A stretch of DNA of 64,000 bases from Pseudomonas sp. B28(2017) (GTDB lineage: Bacteria > Pseudomonadota > Gammaproteobacteria > Pseudomonadales > Pseudomonadaceae): the NCBI RefSeq assembly GCF_002113025.1, contig NZ_NEJH01000003.1, positions 186,001-250,000 on the forward strand. Reading direction: 5' to 3'. This document shows, piece by piece, positions 33,997 to 42,359 of this stretch. How positions within the stretch are numbered: position 1 is the stretch's first letter; each line of letters starts with the position of its first letter. The notes below the pieces were generated by a model, which did no database searches, had not been told where the DNA came from, and was given only the letters and a program-made list of their open reading frames with translations. The translations under genes and the position numbers were made by a program.

Positions 33997-35337
33997 TCAA
34001 TCGAGCATCAACACCTTGGCCAGAACGATCTTCGGCCCTTTCATCTTCTTGATGATGATCCTCAGGCCTTCGACTTCCAGCACTTCTTCCTCTTCCGGAA
34101 CTCGCTTCAGGCTCTCATAGACCAGCCCGGCAAGGGTTTCGGCTTCGACGTGGTCGAGGTCGATGCCCAGCAGCCTTTCGACCTTGAACAGCGGCGTATC
34201 GCCCCGCACCAGCAGCTTGCCCGGCTGATACGCGAGGATCCCGCGTTCGGCCTTGCGGTGTTCGTCCTGGATGTCGCCCACCAGCACTTCCAGCACGTCT
34301 TCCATGGTCAGGTAGCCGATGATGTTGCCGTCGGCCTCTTCGACCACGGCGAAATGCGAGCCGCCCTTGCGGAACTGCTCCAGCAACTGCGACAACGGCA
34401 TGTGCCGCGACACGCGCTCCAGAGGGCGAGTCAATTCGGCCAGGTTGAACGACTCGGGAATGTGGTCCAGTGCCGCCAGTTCCAGCAGCAGATCCTTGAT
34501 GTGCAGCAGGCCGACGAATTCCTGGCGTTCGCTGTCGTACACCGGATAGCGGCTGAATTTGTGGCGACGGAACATCGCCAGGATCTGCTTGAGCGGCGCG
34601 TTGTACTCCAGGGTCACCAGGTCTTCCCGGGAGTTGGCCCAGTCGACCACTTCCAGCTCGCCCATTTCCACCGCCGAGGCCAGCACGCGCATACCCTGGT
34701 CGCTCGGGTCCTGGCCACGGCTGGAGTGCAGGATCAGCTTCAGCTCTTCACGGCTGTAGTGATGCTCGTGATGCGGGCCGGGTTCACCTTGCCCGGCGAT
34801 GCGCAGGATCTGGTTGGCGCTGGCGTTGAGCAGGTAGATGGCCGGGTACATGGCCCAGTAGAACAGGTACAGCGGCACGGCGGTCCACAGCGACAGCAAT
34901 TCGGGTTTGCGGATGGCCCAGGATTTCGGCGCCAGCTCACCGACCACGATGTGCAGGTACGAAATGATGAAGAACGCCGTGAAGAACGAAACCGCTTTGA
35001 CCACTTCAGCGGAATCTACACCCACGGCACTCAGTACAGGCGCCAGAAGGTGCGCGAACGCCGGTTCACCGACCCAGCCCAGGCCGAGAGAGGCGAGGGT
35101 GATACCCAGTTGGCACGCCGACAGGTAAGCATCGAGCTGACTGTGCACGGTGCGCAGGATGTGCCCGCGCCAGCCGTTTTTATCAGCGATGGCCTCGACC
35201 CGGGTCGAGCGCAGTTTGACCATGGCAAATTCCGCCGCAACGAAGAATCCGTTGAGCAAAACCAGGATCAGAGCAAAAAGAATCATGCCGAAGTCGGCGA
35301 AAATTGTAGCGAGGGTCAAGCCAGGGGAAGGGTCCAT
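33997..35337 (-). CDS. CNNM/CorC-type transporter (HlyC/CorC family membrane protein)
   Basis: A 446-residue inner-membrane protein. The N-terminal CNNM (DUF21) domain has hydrophobic helices with FVAAEFAMVKLRSTRVEA near 24-40 and YLHIVVGELAPKSWAIR near 118. It is followed by paired CBS domains (about 215-340; FSRYPVYDSERQEFVGLLHI, IIGYLTMEDVLEVLVGDI) and a C-terminal CorC_HlyC domain. Relatives take part in Mg2+ or Co2+ efflux, but this is not certain for this member. The start at 35337 (MDPSPG) is preferred over the 22-residue longer form. Downstream of phoR. Confidence 0.88.
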   Translation of the reverse strand: MDPSPGLTLATIFADFGMILFALILVLLNGFFVAAEFAMVKLRSTRVEAIADKNGWRGHILRTVHSQLDAYLSACQLGITLASLGLGWVGEPAFAHLLAPVLSAVGVDSAEVVKAVSFFTAFFIISYLHIVVGELAPKSWAIRKPELLSLWTAVPLYLFYWAMYPAIYLLNASANQILRIAGQGEPGPHHEHHYSREELKLILHSSRGQDPSDQGMRVLASAVEMGELEVVDWANSREDLVTLEYNAPLKQILAMFRRHKFSRYPVYDSERQEFVGLLHIKDLLLELAALDHIPESFNLAELTRPLERVSRHMPLSQLLEQFRKGGSHFAVVEEADGNIIGYLTMEDVLEVLVGDIQDEHRKAERGILAYQPGKLLVRGDTPLFKVERLLGIDLDHVEAETLAGLVYESLKRVPEEEEVLEVEGLRIIIKKMKGPKIVLAKVLMLD

Positions 35338-35448
35338 GATGGAGTTTTGCGGGTTCCGTGTGTTCGAAAGGGAAGTGGAAATCGCGCCTGAAAAGGCAGG
35401 CACAAGTCAGCCAATGTAGCGACTGACTGAGTGATTGCCTAGTGGGTA

Positions 35449-36771
35449 TCAGTCGGCGGTGCTGATAACCCGTGATTTGGTGACCTGGGCCGGGGCAAAG
35501 TGGCAGGTAAAAGTACTGCCGTGACCTGGTACGCTGCTGATTTCCATTCGGGCCCGATGTCGTAACAAAACGTGTTTGACGATCGCCAGCCCGAGGCCGG
35601 TGCCCCCGGTATTGGAATTGCGGCTGGAGTCGACGCGATAAAAGCGTTCAGTCAGGCGCGGCAGGTGTTTGCTATCAATGCCGATTCCGGAATCCTGCAC
35701 GCTCAGGTGCGCGCCTTGGTCATCGCCCCACCAGCGAATGCGGATGTTGCCTTCGGCCGGGGTGTATTTCACCGCGTTGAACACCAGGTTGGAAAACGCG
35801 CTGCGTAACTCCGCCTCGCTGCCCTTGAGCAGAATCGTCGGGTCGGCCTCCAGGGTGATGTTCTGGTTTTTCTGGCCGGACAGTTGCTGCGCATCGCTCT
35901 TGATCGATTGCAGCAGGCCGTCGATCGGCACCGGCTGGTTGTCCGACGGGTAGTCGGTGGCTTCCAGCTTGGCCAGCAACAACAGGTCGTTGAGCAAGGT
36001 CTGCATGCGTCCGCCTTGCTGCTGCATCTGCTGCAAGGCACGGCCCCAGCGCGGGTTTACCTCGTCGATGTTATCGAGCAAGGTTTCCAGGTAACCGCAG
36101 ATCACTGTCAACGGTGTGCGCAGTTCATGGGAAACGTTGGCGATGAAGTCTTTGCGCATCTGTTCCAGTTGATGGATGCGTGTCACATCGCGCACCAGCA
36201 TCAAGTGTTCGTTGTTGCCATAGCGAGTGATGTACAGCTGGATGCGTACACGGTCGTTGGTCGGCGAGGGGATTTCCAGCGGCTCGGAGTAATTCTCTTG
36301 CTCGAAGTATTCCTTGAAGCGCGGATGGCGCACCAGGTTGGTCACCGGTTGGCCGCTGTCCTGTGGCGTCTTGAGGCCCAACAGGGTTTCGGCGGCGCGG
36401 TTCCACCATTCCAGGTTGCCGTCGGTGTCGAGCATGATCACCGCGTCTTTCAGCGCGGCGGTGGATTCCTGAACCCGGTCGATCACCGCTTGCAGGCGTC
36501 CGCGTACCCGTTGGTCGCGGCGTTGCAGGTGGTAGATGCTGTCGAACACCTCGCCCCACAGGCCGTAGCCGTCGGGTGGTGCTTCATCGGGTTTGTGCAG
36601 GCGCAGCCACTCGTGCAATCGCAGCAACTGCTTGAGGGTCCAGGCCAGGTAAAGACCCAGGCCTGCAGCAAGGCTCCAGCCGTAATAGCCGGTGATCAGG
36701 CCGATCACCAGGCAGGCGGTGACCAGCAGCAGCATGTGGCGAATCAGGGTGCCATGCCAGTTTTGGTTCAC
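35449..36771 (-). CDS. phoR: Phosphate regulon sensor histidine kinase PhoR
   Basis: A 440-residue membrane kinase controlling PhoB. Two N-terminal hydrophobic helices (about 10-45), a PAS domain (about 100-200, LKDAVIMLDTDGNLEWWNRA), a HisKA domain with the phospho-accepting histidine in FIANVSHELRTPLTVICGY (about 212-230), and the HATPase domain with FNAVKYTP, DSGIGID and GGTGLGLAI. The short periplasmic loop is typical of PhoR, which senses via PstSCAB-PhoU. It starts 44 bases after the phoB stop. Confidence 0.95.
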   Translation of the reverse strand: MNQNWHGTLIRHMLLLVTACLVIGLITGYYGWSLAAGLGLYLAWTLKQLLRLHEWLRLHKPDEAPPDGYGLWGEVFDSIYHLQRRDQRVRGRLQAVIDRVQESTAALKDAVIMLDTDGNLEWWNRAAETLLGLKTPQDSGQPVTNLVRHPRFKEYFEQENYSEPLEIPSPTNDRVRIQLYITRYGNNEHLMLVRDVTRIHQLEQMRKDFIANVSHELRTPLTVICGYLETLLDNIDEVNPRWGRALQQMQQQGGRMQTLLNDLLLLAKLEATDYPSDNQPVPIDGLLQSIKSDAQQLSGQKNQNITLEADPTILLKGSEAELRSAFSNLVFNAVKYTPAEGNIRIRWWGDDQGAHLSVQDSGIGIDSKHLPRLTERFYRVDSSRNSNTGGTGLGLAIVKHVLLRHRARMEISSVPGHGSTFTCHFAPAQVTKSRVISTAD

Positions 36772-36815
36772 TTGACGCGCGTCCTTGTCAGCTTGTCGGG
36801 CGGTAAAGGTCCGGG

Positions 36816-37505
36816 TCAGGCTTTGGTAGAAAAGCGGTAACCGGTGCCGCGCACGGTTTGTACCAGATTTTCATAAGCGTCGCCGAGGGCTTTGCGCAGG
36901 CGTCGAATGTGCACGTCGACGGTACGCTCTTCGACATAGACGTTGCCGCCCCAGACCTGATCCAGCAACTGGCCACGAGTGTAGGCGCGCTCCTGGTGGG
37001 TCATGAAGAATTGCAGCAGGCGGTATTCGGTCGGGCCCATCTCGGCAGGACGACCGTCGATGGTCACGCGGTGGCTGATCGGGTCCAGCAGCAGGCCGCC
37101 GACTTCGATCGGCGCTTCGCCATCGGTAGGACCGGCACGGCGCAGCACGGCCTTCAGGCGCGCGACCAGCTCACGGGGGGAAAACGGTTTGGTGATGTAG
37201 TCGTCAGCGCCGACTTCCAGGCCCTGGATCTTGTTGTCCTCTTCGCCTTTGGCGGTGAGCATGATGATCGGGATGTCCCCGGTCAGTTCATCACGCTTGA
37301 GACGACGGGCCAGCTCGATACCGGACGTGCCGGGCAGCATCCAGTCGAGCAGGATCAGGTCCGGTTTGCGGTCGACGATAATGGCATGGGCCTGCTGGGA
37401 GTTTTCCGCCTCCAGGCAGTCATAGCCGGCCATTTCCAACGCAACGGCGATCATTTCGCGAATAGGCGCTTCGTCGTCGACGATCAGAATGCTCCTGCCA
37501 ACCAT
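36816..37505 (-). CDS. phoB: Phosphate regulon response regulator PhoB
   Basis: A 229-residue OmpR-type regulator that binds Pho boxes. The receiver has [10 protein letters not shown], phospho-acceptor aspartate in [10 protein letters not shown] (about residue 54), T in [10 protein letters not shown] and K in [10 protein letters not shown]. The winged HTH (about 130-228) includes LTPTEYRLL-like [16 protein letters not shown] and [12 protein letters not shown]. First gene of phoBR; a divergent control region with Pho-box-like repeats lies at 37562-37590. Confidence 0.96.
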   Translation of the reverse strand: MVGRSILIVDDEAPIREMIAVALEMAGYDCLEAENSQQAHAIIVDRKPDLILLDWMLPGTSGIELARRLKRDELTGDIPIIMLTAKGEEDNKIQGLEVGADDYITKPFSPRELVARLKAVLRRAGPTDGEAPIEVGGLLLDPISHRVTIDGRPAEMGPTEYRLLQFFMTHQERAYTRGQLLDQVWGGNVYVEERTVDVHIRRLRKALGDAYENLVQTVRGTGYRFSTKA

Positions 37506-37561
37506 GCCCTTAATCCTCTTGTCATTTAACTGTCTTGCGCCGCATTAGATAACGGAATTAT

Positions 37562-37590
37562 TGCAGTCGTGTGACAGTATTTTAGTCAGC
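37562..37590 (-). promoter_or_regulatory. Probable Pho box for phoBR autoregulation
   Basis: On the minus strand three repeats at 11-base steps: CTGACTA, ACTGTCA and ACTGCAA. Only the central one is close to consensus, so the site is weaker than those at pstS and pstC. It lies 57-85 bases upstream of the phoB start. A further plus-strand TTGTCAT-TTAA-CTGTCTT is at 37512-37529. Confidence 0.5.
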
Positions 37591-37658
37591 CGGTGATTGT
37601 CGCGAACCTGAACTAAGCTCTAAGTTCGAATCCTGACAACCACAAAAGGAAGGTTTCC

Positions 37659-38042
37659 ATGAAACACATTGCTCAAACCTGGAAGGCTCTGCTGGTCACG
37701 GCTGCGCTAACGCTGCCGACACTGGCCTTCTCCGCCGAGCCGGCGATGATGAAAGACGGGATGATGGTCGATCACAAGGGCATGACGGTGTACACATACG
37801 ACAAGGACTCAGGCGGTAAGTCGATGTGCAACGGCGAGTGCGCTGAATATTGGCCGCCAATGATGGCGCCGGCGGGCGCCAAGCCCGAAGGCAAGTGGAG
37901 CACGATCAAGCGTGACGACGGTAAGATGCAGTGGGCCTATGACGGCAAACCGCTTTACACGTTCATGAAGGACAAAAAACCCGGTGACATGGCAGGCGAC
38001 AATATGAAGAACGTCTGGCACGTCATGCACGAGCATAAATAA
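37659..38042 (+). CDS. Secreted repeat protein (Lipoprotein_15/COG4315 family)
   Basis: A 127-residue exported protein of unknown function. The signal peptide ends near FSA-EP. The mature part has two copies of the family repeat: GMMVDHKGMTVYTYDKD with CNGECAEYWPPMMAP, and MQWAYDGKPLYTFMKDKKPG. Met- and His-rich stretches (MMKDGMMVDH at the start, MHEHK at the end) could bind metal, but no role is established. It is divergent from phoB and adjacent to the ubiCA genes. Confidence 0.85.
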   Translation: MKHIAQTWKALLVTAALTLPTLAFSAEPAMMKDGMMVDHKGMTVYTYDKDSGGKSMCNGECAEYWPPMMAPAGAKPEGKWSTIKRDDGKMQWAYDGKPLYTFMKDKKPGDMAGDNMKNVWHVMHEHK

Positions 38043-38066
38043 GCGATTCGCCTGCGCGGTAAACAG

Positions 38067-38123
38067 TTCGCAGCCTGCGGTCGCCCCATCCCCCTGTTGG
38101 AGCTGGCGCAGGCTGCGATCTTT
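38067..38123. repeat. CAGCCTGCG repeat pair
   Basis: TTCGCAGCCTGCGGTCGCC and GGAGCTGGCGCAGGCTGCGATC are inverted copies of a third Pseudomonas intergenic repeat type, lying between the secreted-protein gene and ubiA. Confidence 0.6.
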
Positions 38124-38131
38124 GCCAGCGG

Positions 38132-39022
38132 TCAATGCAACGCGTAATCCAGCACAATCCCGACGAAAATCGCCAACCCGGCCCAGTGGTTGTGCAAGAA
38201 CGCCTTGAAGCAGCGCATGCGGTCCCTGTCGCGGGTGTACCAGAATTCCCAGGCAAAACAGCCGGCGGCCACCAGCAAGCCAAAGTGGAACCACATCCCC
38301 AGCTCGAATTTCGACCCCGCCAGCAACAGGCAACCCAGTGCCAACCCTTGCAGGGTCAGGATGATCACCCGGTCGGCTTCGCCGAATAGAATCGCCGTGG
38401 ATTTCACACCGATCTTCAGGTCGTCGTCGCGGTCGGTCATCGCGTAATACGTGTCGTAGCCCACGGTCCACATCAGGTTGGCGATCCACAGCAGCCATGC
38501 GACAGCCGGCAGTTCACCGGTTTCTGCGGTGAACGCCATCGGCATCCCCCACGAAAACGCGGCGCCCAGCACCACTTGCGGGTAATAGGTGTAGCGCTTC
38601 ATGAAGGGATAACTGAACGCCAGCGCCAAACCGCCCAATGACAGCCAGATCGTCGCGGCATTGGTGCACAGCACCAGCAGGAAACTCACGCCCATCAGCA
38701 GTGCGAAGAACACCAGCGCCTCTTTGGAGCTGATCTTGCCGCTGACCAGTGGCCGTTGCTCGGTACGCTTCACATGACCATCGACCTTGCGGTCCGCCCA
38801 GTCGTTGATCACACAGCCACCGGCGCGGGTCAGCACCACGCCAAGGACGAAGATCACGATATTGGCCGGGGATGGTGAGCCCTTGCCGGCAATCCACAAC
38901 GCCCACAGCGTCGGCCACAGCAGCAGGTAAATGCCGATCGGCTTGTCCATGCGGGTCAGTTGAATGAAGTCCCAGGCCCGAGGGTTCAAGCGGTTCAATG
39001 ACTTGAGCAGGCTTTGGTACAT
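38132..39022 (-). CDS. ubiA: 4-hydroxybenzoate octaprenyltransferase
   Basis: Attaches the polyprenyl tail to 4-hydroxybenzoate in ubiquinone synthesis, in the inner membrane. The 296-residue protein has about eight helices and the two prenyltransferase motifs, [19 protein letters not shown] (about 73-90) and [17 protein letters not shown] (about 194-210). The start ATG at 39022 shares one base with the ubiC stop (TGATG), so translation is coupled. Longer in-frame starts inside ubiC are rejected. Confidence 0.95.
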   Translation of the reverse strand: MYQSLLKSLNRLNPRAWDFIQLTRMDKPIGIYLLLWPTLWALWIAGKGSPSPANIVIFVLGVVLTRAGGCVINDWADRKVDGHVKRTEQRPLVSGKISSKEALVFFALLMGVSFLLVLCTNAATIWLSLGGLALAFSYPFMKRYTYYPQVVLGAAFSWGMPMAFTAETGELPAVAWLLWIANLMWTVGYDTYYAMTDRDDDLKIGVKSTAILFGEADRVIILTLQGLALGCLLLAGSKFELGMWFHFGLLVAAGCFAWEFWYTRDRDRMRCFKAFLHNHWAGLAIFVGIVLDYALH

Positions 39023-39585
39023 CAACGGTTCTCCGGTTGGACGCGGGCGGCCTTCCACAGGGGCGGCAGGAAAATTTCGGCCACCAGCACGCTCAAGGCG
39101 CCGCGATCGAAACGCGAACGGCGGCCCCACAGCTCAGGCGACTGCGCCTCGGCGGGCAGCCACGCTTGCGGATAATGGCAAACCTCGATGGCCCGGCGCT
39201 GGAAGGCATGATCGCAAAACAGCAATTCGCCCAGCGAGCGGCTACCCAGCTCGTCCATGTGCAAGCCGTCGCCTTGCAATGCACTGCGTGACGCCACGCT
39301 GCGCGCAAACACCCACGCCTCGCCATGACCGCGCAAATATACCTCACGCACCCAGCCCTCACTGCCTTCGGCCAGGTCCAGCGCCGCGCATTCGTCGGCG
39401 CGCAAAGGCTGCCAGCCTTCGAACATTGGCAAGACGCTGAAGGCATCATTCGACAGATGAATCAGACGTCTGGTCAGCGAGCCTTCGTCGAACAGCCAGT
39501 CGAGGGTGGAAGCATCGGGGAGGGGCGCCAGTTCGCTGCGGGAGAGCCAGAGCGGAGCTGGAGAGGGGGATTCTGTGTGATGCAC
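39022..39585 (-). CDS. ubiC: Chorismate pyruvate-lyase
   Basis: Makes 4-hydroxybenzoate and pyruvate from chorismate, the first step of ubiquinone synthesis. The 187-residue protein has [18 protein letters not shown] (about 37-54), [18 protein letters not shown] (with conserved Arg) and a C-terminal [20 protein letters not shown] with the conserved glutamate. Operon with ubiA; divergent from rubredoxin. Confidence 0.93.
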   Translation of the reverse strand: MHHTESPSPAPLWLSRSELAPLPDASTLDWLFDEGSLTRRLIHLSNDAFSVLPMFEGWQPLRADECAALDLAEGSEGWVREVYLRGHGEAWVFARSVASRSALQGDGLHMDELGSRSLGELLFCDHAFQRRAIEVCHYPQAWLPAEAQSPELWGRRSRFDRGALSVLVAEIFLPPLWKAARVQPENR

Positions 39586-39784
39586 AATGAGTCATTATTG
39601 GCAGCAAATGAGGCGGCGAGCTTAACATGTCAGCCGCCGATATCGATTGAATTGGCCTGCCGTTGCGCCGAACAGACTTGCATCTGACGGTCCCGATCAG
39701 TACAAAACGCGCTGGGTTGGACGGCAGTGCTACAACCATCGACCGTCCGGCCGGCAAAACGCCTGAACCCTGAGGAAGTACTTG

Positions 39785-39955
39785 ATGAAAAAGTGGCAAT
39801 GTATCGTATGCGGCCTGATCTACAACGAAGCCGACGGTTGGCCGGATGACGGCATTGCGCCGGGCACCCGTTGGGAAGACGTCCCGGCAGACTGGCTGTG
39901 CCCGGACTGCGGTGTGGGCAAAATGGATTTTGAAATGATCGAAATCGCTGCCTGA
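39785..39955 (+). CDS. rubA: Rubredoxin
   Basis: A 56-residue iron protein carrying one electron on an Fe(Cys)4 centre. Both CxxC pairs are present: CIVCG (6-10) and CPDCG (39-43), with the aromatic core WQ, Y13, W30 and W37. It is followed 18 bases later by its NADH-dependent reductase. In Pseudomonas this pair serves alkane hydroxylases and detoxification; no hydroxylase gene is near. Starts at the ATG at 39785 after GAGGAAGT. Confidence 0.95.
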   Translation: MKKWQCIVCGLIYNEADGWPDDGIAPGTRWEDVPADWLCPDCGVGKMDFEMIEIAA

Positions 39956-39973
39956 ACAATTGAGGAGTAAGGA

Positions 39974-41122
39974 ATGAACGCACCTGTCGTAATCATTGGC
40001 ACCGGCCTGGCTGGCTACAACGTGGCCCGCGAGTTTCGCAAACTCGACAGCGAAACCCCGCTGCTGCTGATTACCGCCGATGATGGGCGCTCCTACTCCA
40101 AGCCGATGCTCTCCACCGGTTTCGGCAAAAACAAGGATGCCGACGGCCTGAGCATGGCCGAGCCCGGTGCCATGGCCGAACAACTCAAGGCTGAAATACG
40201 CACCCACACCCGCATCAGCGGCATCGACCCGGGCCACAAGCGCCTGTGGATTGGTGAAGAAGCGGTGATCTACCGCGACCTGATCCTGGCCTGGGGCGCC
40301 GAAACCGTGCGCGTACCCATTGAAGGCGACGCGGCGGATTGCGTATTCCCGATCAACGACCTGGAAGATTACGCACGCTTCCGTGCAGCGGCCGCTGGCA
40401 AGCGCCGTGTGCTGCTGCTCGGCGCCGGCCTGATCGGCTGCGAGTTCGCCAACGACCTGACCCTGGGCGGCTACGAAGTGCAACTGGTTGCGCCATGCGA
40501 ACAAGTCATGCCGACCCTGTTGCACCCGGCGGCCGCGGCTGCGGTGCAGGCTGGCCTCGAAAGCCTCGGCGCGCGCTTCCACCTCGGGCCGGTGCTCAAC
40601 CGCCTGCAACGCGTGGCAGATGGTCTGGAGGCGCACCTGTCCGATGGCCAGGTGATCCCGTGCGACGTGGTGGTCTCGGCCATTGGCCTGCGCCCACGCG
40701 TTGATCTCGCGGCGGCGGCCGGTCTGCAGGTCAACCGCGGTGTCATGGTTGATCGGCACCTGAAAACCTCCCACGCCAACATCTACGCCCTGGGTGACTG
40801 CGCCGAGGTCGATGGGTTGAACCTGCTGTACGTGATGCCCCTGATGAGCTGTGCGCGAGCGCTGGCGCAAACTCTGGCCGGTAACCCGACTGCCGTCACC
40901 TATGGCCCGATGCCGATCACCGTCAAAACCCCGGTGTGCCCGTTGGTGGTGTCCCCGCCACCACGGGGCGCAGAAGGCATCTGGACAGTCGAAGGGCAGG
41001 GCGCCGACATCAAGGTTTTATGCCGCGATGCCGCGGGCAAACTGCTCGGTTATGCCCTCACCGGTGCCGCCGTGATGGAAAAACTGGCCCTGAACAAAGA
41101 GCTTCCGGCCCTGCTGGCATAA
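39974..41122 (+). CDS. rubB: Rubredoxin-NAD(+) reductase
   Basis: A 382-residue FAD flavoprotein passing electrons from NADH to rubredoxin. The FAD motif [17 protein letters not shown] is at 5-21, the NAD motif [18 protein letters not shown] at about 143-160, and the second FAD motif [14 protein letters not shown] at about 271-284. A C-terminal rubredoxin-reductase domain follows. AGGAGTAAGGA precedes the ATG. Operon with rubA. Confidence 0.93.
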   Translation: MNAPVVIIGTGLAGYNVAREFRKLDSETPLLLITADDGRSYSKPMLSTGFGKNKDADGLSMAEPGAMAEQLKAEIRTHTRISGIDPGHKRLWIGEEAVIYRDLILAWGAETVRVPIEGDAADCVFPINDLEDYARFRAAAAGKRRVLLLGAGLIGCEFANDLTLGGYEVQLVAPCEQVMPTLLHPAAAAAVQAGLESLGARFHLGPVLNRLQRVADGLEAHLSDGQVIPCDVVVSAIGLRPRVDLAAAAGLQVNRGVMVDRHLKTSHANIYALGDCAEVDGLNLLYVMPLMSCARALAQTLAGNPTAVTYGPMPITVKTPVCPLVVSPPPRGAEGIWTVEGQGADIKVLCRDAAGKLLGYALTGAAVMEKLALNKELPALLA

Positions 41123-41221
41123 ATACTGGACGTTCTGTCGGAATCACCCCCCTTTTGCCCTAACAAAGGCCGCGCCGATACTGGCGCGGGGCCTCACTGC
41201 GTGCCATCCTCACTCCCGTCT

Positions 41222-41293
41222 GCCGCAGAGTAGAGCACCTGCGGCGCTTTGGGCGCTGCTCCGCAGAGGGCAGCACGGACATAACAACAACAA
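41222..41293 (+). promoter_or_regulatory. Structured leader and CA motif upstream of hupA
   Basis: Hairpin GCCGCAG-N10-CTGCGGC (41222-41245), then a CTGC...GCAG stem near 41256-41274, then AACAACAACAAAC (41283-41295), which contains AANAANAA, just before the AAGGGG ribosome site. This could make hupA a Hfq/Crc target; only the motif is seen. Confidence 0.4.
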
Positions 41294-41316
41294 ACCGTCA
41301 AAGGGGCTTCACTCAT

Positions 41317-41592
41317 ATGCGTAAACCAGAACTCGCTGCAGCCATTGCTGAAAAAGCAGACCTCACCAAAGAACAAGCCAACCGCGTTCTCAACGCCGTT
41401 CTTGAAGAAATCACCGGTGCCCTGCACCGCAAAGACAGCGTGACGCTCGTGGGCTTCGGCACCTTCCTGCAACGCCATCGCGGTGCCCGCACCGGCAAAA
41501 ACCCGCAAACCGGTGAACCCGTCAAAATCAAGGCCAGCAACACCGTTGCTTTCAAGCCTGGGAAATTGTTGAAAGATAGCGTTAATCCGTAA
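41317..41592 (+). CDS. hupA: DNA-binding protein HU
   Basis: A 91-residue nucleoid protein that bends DNA as a dimer. Family motifs are RKPELAAAIAEKADLTKEQ (2-20), VTLVGFGTFLQRHRGARTGK (about 42-61) and the DNA-intercalating loop NPQTGEPVKIKAS with the conserved proline. The ATG follows AAGGGG. Transcription ends at a strong hairpin 35 bases after the stop. Several HU genes exist in Pseudomonas; which one this is comes from context. Confidence 0.95.
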   Translation: MRKPELAAAIAEKADLTKEQANRVLNAVLEEITGALHRKDSVTLVGFGTFLQRHRGARTGKNPQTGEPVKIKASNTVAFKPGKLLKDSVNP

Positions 41593-41627
41593 TCCTTTTC
41601 CCCAACCCGCGTAGCGGGGAGCGGAAT

Positions 41628-41669
41628 AAAAAATGGGCACGCCAACCAGGGTTGGGTGCCCATTTTTTG
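41628..41669. terminator. Bidirectional terminator after hupA
   Basis: AAAAAATGGGCAC...AACC-AGG-GTTGG...GTGCCCATTTTTTG forms a long stem with an internal mismatch, A-tract on one side and T-tract on the other. Confidence 0.9.
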
Positions 41670-41834
41670 TGGGGGCGTGTGAAGTGGCCTGGAAGGAGGT
41701 TTTGATAATTGTGACTTGGTAGTCATCGTGCTGGTAATGGTCCTGATCTTCCTCTAAAGCAACTGGATACTGGCGTTATAGCCCGAAGCCGTTAAACTGC
41801 CCCAGCCGTTCATTTTCCTTCTGAGGCTGTGCGC

Positions 41835-42206
41835 ATGAAATTTCGTTTTCTGCTGTGGATGCTGGGTTTGTTGATGGGTAAGGCCAGCCGGACCAATCCG
41901 GCGTTTCAGCAGCAGTTGGGTGACAAGGACCTGGTGTTTCAGCTGCAGACCCTGGACGGGAAAGTGGCGCGGCATTTCCGTGTGAAGGACCAGCGCATTA
42001 CCAGCCAATCGGGTGTGCATGCCGAGCCTGCGTTTGCGATTGCCTTTAAAGACGCCGCGTACGGCTTTGCCACGATGCAGGCGAAGAACAAGCAACTGGC
42101 GTTCATGACGGGGATTCAGGACAAGTCGATTCAGATCAAGGGCAACCCGGCGCTGGTGATCTGGTTCCAGGGGCTGACGAAGTATTTGAAGCCGAAGAAG
42201 GTGTAG
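41835..42206 (+). CDS. Small SCP2-like (sterol-carrier-fold) protein
   Basis: A 123-residue protein with an N-terminal hydrophobic stretch (MKFRFLLWMLGLLMGKAS) that looks like a signal anchor, and a C-terminal region resembling SCP2 lipid-binding domains: LVFQLQTLDGKVARHFRVKD, AFAIAFKDAAYGFATM, KSIQIKGNPALVIWFQGL. Homologues sit between hup and the HDOD gene in other pseudomonads, function unknown. ATG at 41835 chosen over the GTG two codons upstream. Confidence 0.7.
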   Translation: MKFRFLLWMLGLLMGKASRTNPAFQQQLGDKDLVFQLQTLDGKVARHFRVKDQRITSQSGVHAEPAFAIAFKDAAYGFATMQAKNKQLAFMTGIQDKSIQIKGNPALVIWFQGLTKYLKPKKV

Positions 42207-42354
42207 GAGCGAGTTTGCTCCGGGCGGCGTTCCGACGAGAAACTCAAGCCCCCCGCGTTTATCCAGGATGCACGCGTCATCGTTGACGACTTTCGCGAGC
42301 AGGCTCGCTCCACAAGATTTTGGTGATCCTTGTGGGAGCGAGCCTGCTCGCGAT
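42202..42354. repeat. REP cluster: one degenerate single and one inverted pair
   Basis: A partial copy TGTAGGAGCGAGTTTGCTC at 42202 runs into the stop of the SCP2-like gene. An inverted pair follows: TTTCGCGAGCAGGCTCGCTCCACA (one base deleted) and TGTGGGAGCGAGCCTGCTCGCGA (42292-42354), ending 6 bases before the convergent HDOD gene stop. Confidence 0.8.
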
Positions 42355-42359
42355 GCTTT

